This document shows positions 1 through 7,154 of a DNA stretch of 22,763 bases, in pieces. The notes beneath the pieces are model-generated. The model was not told the origin of the DNA. It saw only the letters and a list, made by a program, of their open reading frames with translations, and searched no databases. Both the position numbers and the translations under genes were made by a program. The DNA comes from an uncultured Collinsella sp. (GTDB lineage: Bacteria > Actinomycetota > Coriobacteriia > Coriobacteriales > Coriobacteriaceae). Positions within the stretch are counted from its first letter, which is position 1, and each line of letters starts with the position of its first letter. The stretch covers positions 1 to 22,763 of the forward strand of contig CAAFEX010000044.1 of assembly GCA_900762015.1 (NCBI GenBank), read 5' to 3'.

Positions 1-49
1 AGAAGTTGAACAGCGTGTTGACCAGCTGGACGATAGTGTAGATGTTGAT
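1..49 (-). CDS. YggT-family membrane protein, N-terminal fragment
   Basis: Only about 16 codons are in the window, reading INIYTIVQLVNTLFNF. This hydrophobic start resembles the first membrane helix of YggT-family proteins, small integral membrane proteins that commonly follow sepF in Gram-positives. The reading frame is the same as that of sepF, separated by the sepF TAA and eight codons. There is no ATG, GTG or TTG between that stop and the hydrophobic segment. A GAGGAG Shine-Dalgarno at 56-61 is placed six bases before an ATC codon at 47-49, which I take as the probable, non-canonical start; ATT at 53-55 is the alternative but touches the ribosome site. Identity rests on position and hydrophobicity only, because the rest lies outside the window. 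Confidence 0.5.
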   Translation of the reverse strand, partial: MNIYTIVQLVNTLFNF

Positions 50-70
50 GGGAATCTCCTCGTCTTGTCT

Positions 71-793
71 TTACTTAAGGTAGCCGTCCGCACGAAGCTT
101 CTTGAGATCGGAATCTTTGACCTCGCAACCGGCGGGCAGCACCATGAACACGCGGTCGCCCACCTCCTTGACCGTGGCACCCAGACCGCAGGCAAAGCCG
201 TAAGAGAAGTCCAAGACGCGCTTGGCAACTTCGGTGCGTACGCCCACAAAAATCAGTGCGACAGGCTGCTTGGTGCGAACGCGGCGCACCACGGTCTCCA
301 CGTCGTCATAGCTCTCGGGGCGCAGGACATAGGCCGGCAGCTGCGGTGTGGCGTTGATGATATTGCTCGCATAGGCCGAGGCATCGCTCGGTGCAGGCGC
401 GGGCGCAGCGGCGGCACGGGCGCGGGTGTTCTCGGCGTAGCTAGACGGCGTGTCATAGGCACCAGGACGATAACCGCTCGCAACACTGTCCTGCGAGCGC
501 GAAGGCGGGTTATACGTCGTGGCATGGCGGGAGTCATCGCCGACCAGCTGACCGGAGCGCGTATACACGGCAACCGACTCAGCTTCACCGCGGCGCGTCT
601 GACCAAGCAGGCCGTTGCTCGGCTCGTCTTGGGTGTAGAAGCCCTCGCCCGAAGCGCCGCTGTAGCCGTTGCCCTGATAACTATCGTCATAGCCGTCATC
701 GTAGCCGTAGTCGTCGTCCTGGCCATAACCCTGGTCGTAACCCTGCTGGCCGCCCAGGTGCATCTTATTTTTAATCTCGTCAAGGAAGCCCAT
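71..793 (-). CDS. sepF: Cell division protein SepF
   Basis: SepF is a cytoplasmic membrane anchor for FtsZ that takes over the role of FtsA in many Gram-positives. The protein is 240 residues. It starts with a short amphipathic helix (MGFLDEIKNKMHLGG), the usual membrane-binding segment, followed by a Gly/Asp/Tyr-rich linker at about residues 16-45 and a variable Ala/Pro/Ser stretch. The conserved SepF beta domain fills roughly the last 95 residues: a region around VRRVRTKQPVALIFVG, then RVLDFSYGFACGLGATV and VFMVLPAGCEV. The frame is open 17 codons further upstream, but the ATG at 793 was chosen because GAGAGGA lies seven bases before it and the membrane helix begins there. It lies 60 bases after yggS. 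No ftsA occurs in the cluster, which fits SepF as the main anchor. The acidic linker is longer than in Bacillus SepF. Confidence 0.93.
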   Translation of the reverse strand: MGFLDEIKNKMHLGGQQGYDQGYGQDDDYGYDDGYDDSYQGNGYSGASGEGFYTQDEPSNGLLGQTRRGEAESVAVYTRSGQLVGDDSRHATTYNPPSRSQDSVASGYRPGAYDTPSSYAENTRARAAAAPAPAPSDASAYASNIINATPQLPAYVLRPESYDDVETVVRRVRTKQPVALIFVGVRTEVAKRVLDFSYGFACGLGATVKEVGDRVFMVLPAGCEVKDSDLKKLRADGYLK

Positions 794-853
794 GGTTGTG
801 TCCTCTCGCGGTTTAGTGCAGGCGCCCCGATAATCAGTGCGCACTTCAGAGCC

Positions 854-1591
854 TTATTTTACTGCAAACTCCGGGCTAAATACTACCCTGCCCAGGCGAA
901 CGAGCGTAGAGCCCTCCTCAAGGGCAGGCTCAAAGTCCTCGCTCATGCCGCAGGAAAGCTCAGGCAGGTTCAAATCGGGATGCGCCGCCTCCAGCTCATC
1001 CCTCAGCTCACGAAGCCCCGCAAAGGTGCGGCGTGCCACATCCTTATTCCCCCGGGGCGCCATAGTCATAAGCCCCTGCACGCAAATTCCCTCAAGTTCC
1101 GCAAGCTCACCCGCGGCGGCGCGAATCTGATCGGGCGAAAAGCCCCCCTTCGACTCCTCACCACTCACATTGACCTCAATGAGCACACGCTGGGGGCCGG
1201 CGAGCTCGCCTGCCTCAATCTTGCGGACAGCACGGCTCGAGATCGCCTGCGCCAGATGCAGCGAACCCACCGAGTGAATCAGCTCGGCTGAGCCCAGCAC
1301 CGCATTGATCTTATTGGTCTGCAGGTTGCCGATCATATCGAAGCGCACCTCGGGCAGCTCCGGATGCTCCGCCAGACCCGTGAGCTTGCGAACCAGCTCC
1401 TGCGAGCGGTTCTCGGCAAAATGGCGATACCCCGCCTGGATGGCGGCAACGGTCTCATCGACACCAACGGTCTTGGACACGGCAATGAGGCTCGCGGCGT
1501 CGTGGGGACGGCCTGCGCGATCGAGCGCCGCATAAAAACGTTCCAGAATCTGCTCGCGGCGAGCGCGCATCAAGTCCAAATAGTTATCCAT
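854..1591 (-). CDS. yggS: Pyridoxal phosphate homeostasis protein, YggS/PLPBP family
   Basis: This 245-residue cytoplasmic protein belongs to the YggS/PROSC family, single-domain TIM-barrel proteins that bind pyridoxal 5'-phosphate without known enzymatic activity and help balance vitamin B6 and amino-acid pools. The PLP lysine is K40 in LIAVSKTVG. It is followed by the family's GYRHFAENRSQE segment, FDMIGNLQTNK, VLIEVNVSGEESKGGF and the C-terminal LSCGMSEDFEPALEEGSTLVRLG, which forms the phosphate-binding end of the barrel. The ATG at 1591 is preceded by GGAGGC eight bases upstream; the ten extra upstream codons have no ribosome site. Length matches the family. In many Gram-positives yggS sits between pgeF and sepF downstream of ftsZ; here phoU is directly upstream instead, behind a GC-rich hairpin. 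Its link with division is positional only. Confidence 0.93.
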   Translation of the reverse strand: MDNYLDLMRARREQILERFYAALDRAGRPHDAASLIAVSKTVGVDETVAAIQAGYRHFAENRSQELVRKLTGLAEHPELPEVRFDMIGNLQTNKINAVLGSAELIHSVGSLHLAQAISSRAVRKIEAGELAGPQRVLIEVNVSGEESKGGFSPDQIRAAAGELAELEGICVQGLMTMAPRGNKDVARRTFAGLRELRDELEAAHPDLNLPELSCGMSEDFEPALEEGSTLVRLGRVVFSPEFAVK

Positions 1592-1641
1592 TGCTAATCG
1601 CCTCCGCTGACAGCCAAACAAGTAGTCTCATGCTAACGCAA

Positions 1642-1673
1642 GAGCGCGGCCCCGCATGTGCAAGGCCGCGCTC
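1642..1673 (-). terminator. GC-rich hairpin after phoU, possible terminator
   Basis: A perfect 10-base inverted repeat (GAGCGCGGCC and GGCCGCGCTC) flanks a 12-base loop, 38 bases after the phoU stop and 50 bases before the yggS start. On the minus strand it is followed by TTGCGTTAGC, only a weak T tract, so it may be a leaky terminator that separates the pst-phoU transcript from yggS-sepF, or an RNA-stabilising stem. No convincing promoter hexamers for yggS were seen after it. Confidence 0.5.
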
Positions 1674-1710
1674 ACTTAGGTATTTACAATCTTTCGACGA
1701 ACGGGATCAC

Positions 1711-2568
1711 TTACTCCTCGTCGTCCTCGCCATCGTCCTCGTCCTCAAGATGATCGAGCAGGTAGCGAAGACCCTCGCTGACCTCGTTAACGGGCACCTT
1801 GGCAACGTAGTGCGCGTCGACGGCGGGCCTCATGATAACACCCTCGCCCGAAGGCACGCGCATGCTCTCGAGCTCATCCTCATCAGTGCGGGCGATATCG
1901 CCGGCATTCATACGCTGACCAGTCAACAGGAAGGTCAGACGGCAGGCGGCATCGATGGAAATCGAAGCGATGCGATCGAGGTAGCGCGAAACCATGATGG
2001 CGCGGCGCAGATCGTCATAGTTGCTGTCGTCGTCCATAAAGTCGCCCGTATCCATACGGTTAAAGGTGCGGAAGAACTTCTCGTAGGCGGCGTGCACTGG
2101 CTCGTCCTCGACGGCAAGGTTGCAGATGATGGACATGTCGTTAGTGACGAGCGCGGAAAGCGAAGAGCCCAACACCTGGTAGACGGCCTCAGCCTCGGCC
2201 TCGACCGTGCCGACAAGCTCCTTGGGCAGCGAGATGTCGGCCTTGATCATATGACGCGTGGCACGGCAGATCTGACGAACCTTATCGGTCATGCGCTGCA
2301 GGTTAAAGTCGACGTAGATAATCGTCTGCAGCAAGCGGAAGTCGGAGGCGACCGGCGACTGCGTAGCAATCAGGTTGTAGCACACGGCCTCCAAGTTAGC
2401 GCAGCGCGCGTCAATCGAAAGCGTGCGCTTCTTGGTCTTGGTGGCGAGCTTGCGGTCGTCGGTCACATAGGCCTTCACGGCATCGTGGAGGGCCAGATCG
2501 ACGGCCTCATAGATGCTCAGCATCTCGTGACGGGCCTCGACGAGCTGACGGGAAAACAGTTTGCGCAT
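1711..2568 (-). CDS. phoU: PhoU-family phosphate regulator with acidic C-terminal tail
   Basis: PhoU proteins are cytoplasmic all-helical regulators that restrain PstSCAB transport and the PhoR kinase when phosphate is plentiful. The N-terminal 215 residues form two related three-helix repeats. The first centres on LLQTIIYVDFNLQRMTDKVR (about 79-98) and the second on VSRYLDRIASISIDAACRL (about 193-211). These align by position with the paired ERxGD-type metal-binding helices of classical PhoU, but the motif is degenerate: QRMTDK and DRIAS replace the usual sequence. At 285 residues it is about 60-70 longer than typical PhoU. The extra C-terminus contains a small region at about 236-272 and ends in a run rich in Asp and Glu. 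The ATG has GGAGTG at a normal distance. It follows pstB by 92 bases, as expected of the last gene of a pst operon. Altered regulation is an inference. Confidence 0.85.
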   Translation of the reverse strand: MRKLFSRQLVEARHEMLSIYEAVDLALHDAVKAYVTDDRKLATKTKKRTLSIDARCANLEAVCYNLIATQSPVASDFRLLQTIIYVDFNLQRMTDKVRQICRATRHMIKADISLPKELVGTVEAEAEAVYQVLGSSLSALVTNDMSIICNLAVEDEPVHAAYEKFFRTFNRMDTGDFMDDDSNYDDLRRAIMVSRYLDRIASISIDAACRLTFLLTGQRMNAGDIARTDEDELESMRVPSGEGVIMRPAVDAHYVAKVPVNEVSEGLRYLLDHLEDEDDGEDDEE

Positions 2569-2660
2569 GGTTCACTCCAATCAGTTGGGTGCGGTCATGC
2601 CGCCCGCACAGTGAATACGCACCGGACTAGGTCCGATCGGCTTGGGACTAGTCGCACCGA
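2569..2660 (-). other. pstB-phoU intergenic region with small inverted repeats
   Basis: This 92-base gap is the largest inside the pst operon. It holds short dyads (CGGAC-TAG-GTCCG at 2623-2635, the palindrome CCGATCGG at 2633-2640, and GTGCGG paired with CCGCAC near 2588-2609) and GGACTAG twice, 21 bases apart (2624-2630 and 2645-2651). No T tract follows any stem, so a strong terminator is unlikely. It may be an RNA-processing or attenuation region that lowers phoU expression relative to pstB, but nothing here proves that. Confidence 0.3.
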
Positions 2661-3464
<804 letters not shown>

Positions 3465-3476
3465 GGGACTCCTTAA

Positions 3477-4382
3477 CTAGCGACGTTTGCGCGACAGGAA
3501 GCGCGCAAACAGGTTGAAGGCAAGAATGATCACCATCAGCAAGAGCGCGGTGCCGTAGGCTGCGTTCATGTTGATGCCGTCGTTGGCAAGCAGGTACAGG
3601 TGAACCGTCATGGGGCGGCCGGAATCGAGCGGCGAAATAGGCAGATTGATGGCTTGGCCCATGGTGTAGAGCACCACCGCGGTCTCGCCGATGGCGCGGC
3701 CGATGGCGAGGACGATGCCCGTGGCAATACGGCCAAAGGCAGAAGGAAGCACAATCTTGGAGACAACCTGCCACTTGGTGGCGCCCAGGCCGTACGCGCC
3801 CCAACGGATATAGCGCGGGACGGCGCGAATGGCCTCTTCGGTGGTGCGCATGACGATGGGAAGCATCAAGAGCGCGAGCGCCAGAGCGGCCGAGACCATC
3901 GAAAGGCCCAGGCCCATGGCCTCGACAAACAAGGCGTAGCCAAACAGGCCCATAACGATGGAGGGCACCGAGGCCAAAGCGTCAGCAGCGTAGCGAATGA
4001 GCTCGACGACCTTGCCCTGCTTGGCGTACTCGGCCAGATAGACGGCTGCCAGCACAGCAATCGGCGTGCAGATAAGCATGGCGAGCGCCGTCACATAGAC
4101 GGTCGAGACGATCGTGGGCCAAATTCCGCCCTCGGCGTTGACGCCCTGGGGCCAACCGAAGATAAAGTCGAGCGAGATATGCGGCAGGCCGTTAATGACC
4201 ACATAGGCAATGATAGCGACAAGCACCAGCGTGGTGATGTATGCCGCGGCACGGAACACGCCAAGCATGATCTTGTTGGACAGGTCCTTGTTAATGCGGC
4301 CCTTCTTGCCATGGGAAAGGGCACGCTTGATGCGCTCGCGCGATGAGGTCGTATCGACCATCGTGTCAACGGAATCGGACAT
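3477..4382 (-). CDS. pstA: Phosphate ABC transporter permease PstA
   Basis: PstA is one of the two inner-membrane permease subunits of the phosphate importer. The 301-residue protein has a charged cytoplasmic N-terminus of about 45 residues and then about six hydrophobic helices. The permease loop that docks on PstB is visible as EEAIRAVPRYIRWGAYGLGATKWQVV, with the EAA-type Gly-Ala-Thr-Lys core, and SVPSIVMGLFGYALF is the conserved PstA helix. The order after pstC and before pstB, and the TAVVLYTMGQAINLP segment, favour PstA over PstC. The start follows the pstC stop by three bases and has an AGAGGGGG ribosome site lying inside the end of pstC. Length is normal. Confidence 0.95.
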   Translation of the reverse strand: MSDSVDTMVDTTSSRERIKRALSHGKKGRINKDLSNKIMLGVFRAAAYITTLVLVAIIAYVVINGLPHISLDFIFGWPQGVNAEGGIWPTIVSTVYVTALAMLICTPIAVLAAVYLAEYAKQGKVVELIRYAADALASVPSIVMGLFGYALFVEAMGLGLSMVSAALALALLMLPIVMRTTEEAIRAVPRYIRWGAYGLGATKWQVVSKIVLPSAFGRIATGIVLAIGRAIGETAVVLYTMGQAINLPISPLDSGRPMTVHLYLLANDGINMNAAYGTALLLMVIILAFNLFARFLSRKRR

Positions 4383-4385
4383 AGC

Positions 4386-5309
4386 CTACCCCCTCTTCTT
4401 GGAAATCAGGCGGACGATACCCACCAGTGCAGCAGAGATGATGAACAGGACCACGCCCATGCCAAACAGAGCCGAGCGGTGCAGGCCCGAGGAATAACTC
4501 ATGTCGAGCGCGATCTGACTCGTGAGCGTCGAGATGGGGCTCGAGATGCTATCCGGAATGACCGGGGCGTTGCCCACGACCATGAGCACGGCCATGGTCT
4601 CGCCGATGGCACGCCCCATGCCCAAGACAATCGCATCGACGATGCCCAGCTTAGCTGCAGGCAGCACGACCTTGTAGATGGTCTGCCACTTGGTGGCACC
4701 CATGGCATAGGACGCCTCGCGAATGCCCATGGGGATGGAGTTGAGGGCATCGATGGTGAGCGTGGTAATGGTGGGGACGATCATGATGGCGAGCACGAAC
4801 CACGCCGTCAGCGCACCAAAGCCAAGGCCGCCGGTCAGCTGCGCGATAAACGGACGGATGATGACCATGCCAAAGAAACCGTAGATGATGGAGGGGATGC
4901 CCGCCAGCAGATCGACGGCGGGGCTGATGAGCTTGCGCACGCGCTTGCTGGCAATCTCGACCAGATACACAGCCGTACCCACACCCAGGGGCACGCCCAT
5001 GGCGAGCGCACCGACGGTCACCAGACCCGAGCCGGCAAGCAGCGACAAGATGCCGTAGTGGCCCTCAGAGGGCGCCCACGTAAAGCTAAAGAAGTCCGCC
5101 AGACCGATGTCGGTAAAGACCGGCAGCGCCGAGTACGTGGTAAAGACAAAAATCAGGATGACGGTGACGACCGCCAAGAACGCGCAGGCAAAGAAGATCC
5201 ACTGCAGCGCCTTCTCCTTAAGATAGGTGCTGCGTGACACCAACGCCAACTCACGCTTTTTGGGCGCCTGCGCCTCATGCTCAATCTGGGGGGTTTCCTG
5301 TGCTTCCAC
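4386..5309 (-). CDS. pstC: Phosphate ABC transporter permease PstC
   Basis: PstC pairs with PstA to form the membrane channel of the phosphate importer. The product is 307 residues with a polar N-terminus of about 35 residues, a first helix at WIFFACAFLAVVTVILIFVF, and about five more. Diagnostic parts are GILSLLAGSGLVTVGALAMG, GIPSIIYGFFGMVII, the docking loop IREASYAMGATKWQTIYKVV and AIGETMAVLMVVGNAP. Two GTG starts are possible. I chose the one at 5309 because GGGGAG lies eight bases before it, one base after the pstS stop. The GTG at 5318 would add three residues and overlap pstS by eight bases, but has no properly spaced ribosome site. Tight packing with pstS and pstA indicates one transcript. 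Confidence 0.94.
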   Translation of the reverse strand: MEAQETPQIEHEAQAPKKRELALVSRSTYLKEKALQWIFFACAFLAVVTVILIFVFTTYSALPVFTDIGLADFFSFTWAPSEGHYGILSLLAGSGLVTVGALAMGVPLGVGTAVYLVEIASKRVRKLISPAVDLLAGIPSIIYGFFGMVIIRPFIAQLTGGLGFGALTAWFVLAIMIVPTITTLTIDALNSIPMGIREASYAMGATKWQTIYKVVLPAAKLGIVDAIVLGMGRAIGETMAVLMVVGNAPVIPDSISSPISTLTSQIALDMSYSSGLHRSALFGMGVVLFIISAALVGIVRLISKKRG

Positions 5310-5310
5310 G

Positions 5311-6147
5311 CTACTCACTCCCCTTTCCGTCGTTGGTGACGGGAATAAAACCCGCCTCGCGAATCTGCTTGTCCATCTTCTCGGATGTCACATAGTCAAT
5401 GTAGTCCTGCGTCTGCTGCGAAGGCGTACCCTTCACAAAGAAGTAAAGGTCACGCGAGATGGGATAGCCGCCACTTGCGACCGTCTTCTCGGATGCCTCG
5501 ACATGGTTGACCGAAACGGCCTTAACCGAGGTCTTGGCATTGAGGCTCTCGACGAAACCCAGCGAGATGTAGCCAATGGCGCCACGCGAGCGGGACACGA
5601 CATCGCGTACCTGGCCCGTGCCCGAAAGAACGGCCGAGCGGCGATCGAACGGCGTGCCGTCCATCACGATGGTACGGAAGGCCTCGCGCGTACCGGACGC
5701 CTCGTCGCGGTTGATAACCTGAATCTTCAGGTCCTCTCCGCCGACTTCTTTCCAGTTGGTGATCTTGCCGGCGTAAATATCGCGGAGCTGCTCGGTCGAG
5801 AGATTGTCGACCGGGTTGTCGTCGTTCACGATGACTGCGATGCCGTCGTGCGCGATTACAATCGGGGTCAGGCCCAAATCCTGTTCGTCGGCATTGAGGC
5901 CACGAGAGGAGCTGGCGATGTCGGCGGTGCCGGCGCTAACAGCTTCGATGCCAGCAGATGAGCCAAGGCCGGAGACGAGCACGTCGATGCCGGTCTCTTC
6001 CTTAAAGCCCTCGGCCGCAATCTCGGCAATGGGAAGGCAGGTCGTGGAGCCGGCCACGGTAATGGAAGAGGTAGAAGATCCCGAAGAACAGGCGCACAGC
6101 GTAAGCGTAAGCACAGCGGCGCTCAGGACCGATACGATCTTTCTCAT
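5311..6147 (-). CDS. pstS: Phosphate-binding lipoprotein PstS
   Basis: PstS is the extracytoplasmic phosphate receptor, tethered to the membrane by lipid in Gram-positives, that delivers phosphate to PstCA. The 278-residue precursor has a signal peptide (MRKIVSVLSAAVLTLTLCAC) with a lipobox whose modified residue is C20, followed by a Ser/Gly linker. Phosphate-contacting segments are recognisable: VAGSTTCLPIAE, DIASSSRGLNADE, INRDEASGTREAF and RGAIGYISLGFV. The length is normal for a Gram-positive PstS. The ATG overlaps the pgeF stop as ATGA, and no Shine-Dalgarno is visible in the preceding 20 bases, so translation probably depends on ribosomes finishing pgeF. That is unusual for a receptor normally made in excess of its permease. 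Confidence 0.95.
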   Translation of the reverse strand: MRKIVSVLSAAVLTLTLCACSSGSSTSSITVAGSTTCLPIAEIAAEGFKEETGIDVLVSGLGSSAGIEAVSAGTADIASSSRGLNADEQDLGLTPIVIAHDGIAVIVNDDNPVDNLSTEQLRDIYAGKITNWKEVGGEDLKIQVINRDEASGTREAFRTIVMDGTPFDRRSAVLSGTGQVRDVVSRSRGAIGYISLGFVESLNAKTSVKAVSVNHVEASEKTVASGGYPISRDLYFFVKGTPSQQTQDYIDYVTSEKMDKQIREAGFIPVTNDGKGSE

Positions 6148-6944
6148 AGCATCACGCCGATCGCAGCATGGCGCCCACAGGTGCCGTCCTCGTTACGGTA
6201 GGAATAAAAGCGGTCGTTCTGACGCACAGTCGAAAGCTGGGTATCCACGATATTATCCGCGTCCACACCGGCATCTACCAGCGCCTCACAAATGGCAGCG
6301 GAAAGATCGAGCATGCGAGAGGCACTCGCATCGATGCAAGAGAACTCGGCGGCAAAGCGATCCATGAGTTCCTGGGATACCTCATATTCGTCACCCAAGA
6401 TATGGGGCCCGATGTAGGCGGATACGTCGCTCGCATCGCAGCCGGCAGCATCGCAAAGCGCCTGGCACGCCTTGGCAGAAATACGTGCAATCGTGCCCTT
6501 CCAACCGGAGTGCACCACGGCAAATCCGCTGGGGGCCACCAGCACCACGGGAACGCAGTCGGCAAAGCAGAGCAGCACGGGCACGTTATGCGCCGTACAG
6601 ACGATGGCATCGCAGCCCTCGGCAATCTGCTCGCGGACGTCCTCAAGGTCATCGGCGCCGTTCGAGGTCACCGCAACGATATGGTCACCATGGACCTGAT
6701 TGGGAACGAGCAGGTTGTGCTCGCACTCGGCGGCACCCATAGCCTCGAGCGCGCGACGACGATTTTCTTGAACAGCAAAGGGGTCATCGCCAACATGCGA
6801 GCCCAAGTTGAGTGAGGAGTACGCATCTTCGGAAACACCACCGGCGCGCTCGGTGAAGGCAAAGCGAACATCGGATGTCGCGCCCTCCACCAGCGTAACT
6901 CCATCATGGTCGACACGCGAAACGTTGTCCGCACGTGCTGCCAT
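6144..6944 (-). CDS. pgeF: Peptidoglycan editing factor PgeF (YfiH, multicopper-oxidase-like fold)
   Basis: PgeF/YfiH proteins are single-domain enzymes of the Cu-oxidase_4 family. The E. coli member removes misincorporated L-serine-containing muropeptide precursors; purine nucleoside phosphorylase or deaminase activity is reported for relatives. The 266-residue product has the three metal ligands in their expected motifs: H85 in PNQVHG, C130 in CFADCVPV and H145 in VVHSGWKGT. GPHILGDEYEV and CGRHAAI complete the family pattern. The ATG at 6944 has AGGAGG seven bases upstream; a start 21 bases earlier would bury that site. It follows ftsZ after a terminator, so it has its own promoter region, and it overlaps pstS by four bases, which makes it the first gene of the phosphate operon. 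Its division linkage is common in Gram-positives; its linkage to pst is not. Confidence 0.93.
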   Translation of the reverse strand: MAARADNVSRVDHDGVTLVEGATSDVRFAFTERAGGVSEDAYSSLNLGSHVGDDPFAVQENRRRALEAMGAAECEHNLLVPNQVHGDHIVAVTSNGADDLEDVREQIAEGCDAIVCTAHNVPVLLCFADCVPVVLVAPSGFAVVHSGWKGTIARISAKACQALCDAAGCDASDVSAYIGPHILGDEYEVSQELMDRFAAEFSCIDASASRMLDLSAAICEALVDAGVDADNIVDTQLSTVRQNDRFYSYRNEDGTCGRHAAIGVML

Positions 6945-7095
6945 ACTAAAGCCTCCTAATAACACAAGTACCGCGGCATCGCCGCTACAGCCCGCGTTTA
7001 TACGGCTGTCATACTTCTCTAAAAGGATACCTGCTGCGCTGGAGGCAATCGTAAAGGGAACGTAAAGAGATTGGAGGTTCTAGTTTACAAAGTCG
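6945..7095 (-). promoter_or_regulatory. Promoter region of the pgeF-pst operon
   Basis: This stretch lies between the ftsZ terminator and pgeF. On the minus strand it holds two candidate -10 hexamers, TATCCT at 7024-7029 and TATAAA at 6997-7002, neither with a good -35 at the right distance, which is typical of activator-dependent promoters. A small stem GCGGC-GAT-GCCGC sits at 6971-6983, followed by the strong pgeF ribosome site AGGAGG. The candidate Pho box lies upstream of both -10 hexamers. Confidence 0.45.
7049..7070 (-). promoter_or_regulatory. Candidate Pho box (11-base direct repeat)
   Basis: Two adjoining 11-mers on the minus strand, TCTCTTTACGT (7070-7060) and TCCCTTTACGA (7059-7049), agree at 9 of 11 positions and share CTTTACG. 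Sites for PhoB/PhoP response regulators in several phyla are direct repeats with this 11-base period, and the TTTAC core resembles the TT[AT]ACA unit of Gram-positive PhoP boxes. It stands 19 bases upstream of TATCCT and 46 upstream of TATAAA. The genes downstream include pstSCAB-phoU. Binding is inferred, and no phoP gene is in the window. Confidence 0.5.
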
Positions 7096-7128
7096 AAATA
7101 AAAAGGGCGCGTCCATACGGACACGCCC
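7096..7128 (-). terminator. Rho-independent terminator after ftsZ
   Basis: On the minus strand, GGGCGTGTCC and GGACGCGCCC form a 10-base-pair stem (one G-T pair) around a four-base GTAT loop, followed directly by TTTTTATTT. The structure starts 26 bases after the ftsZ stop codon. It is the clearest intrinsic terminator in the window and marks the end of the dcw transcript before the pgeF-pst operon. Confidence 0.93.
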
Positions 7129-7154
7129 CTGTGCACAACAATGCAAAGAACGAC

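Noticed and set aside
65..1291. 408-codon plus-strand frame with a hydrophobic Val/Ile/Ala stretch that resembles a membrane helix
   Set aside because: The stretch is the complement of the Asp/Gly/Tyr-rich SepF linker codons; the frame spans sepF and yggS in antisense and shows no family motif.
7005..7013. CTGTCATAC, similar to half of an E. coli Pho box, upstream of pgeF on the plus strand
   Set aside because: Only a single copy with no 11-base partner, and in the opposite orientation to the operon; the CTTTACG pair is the better candidate.
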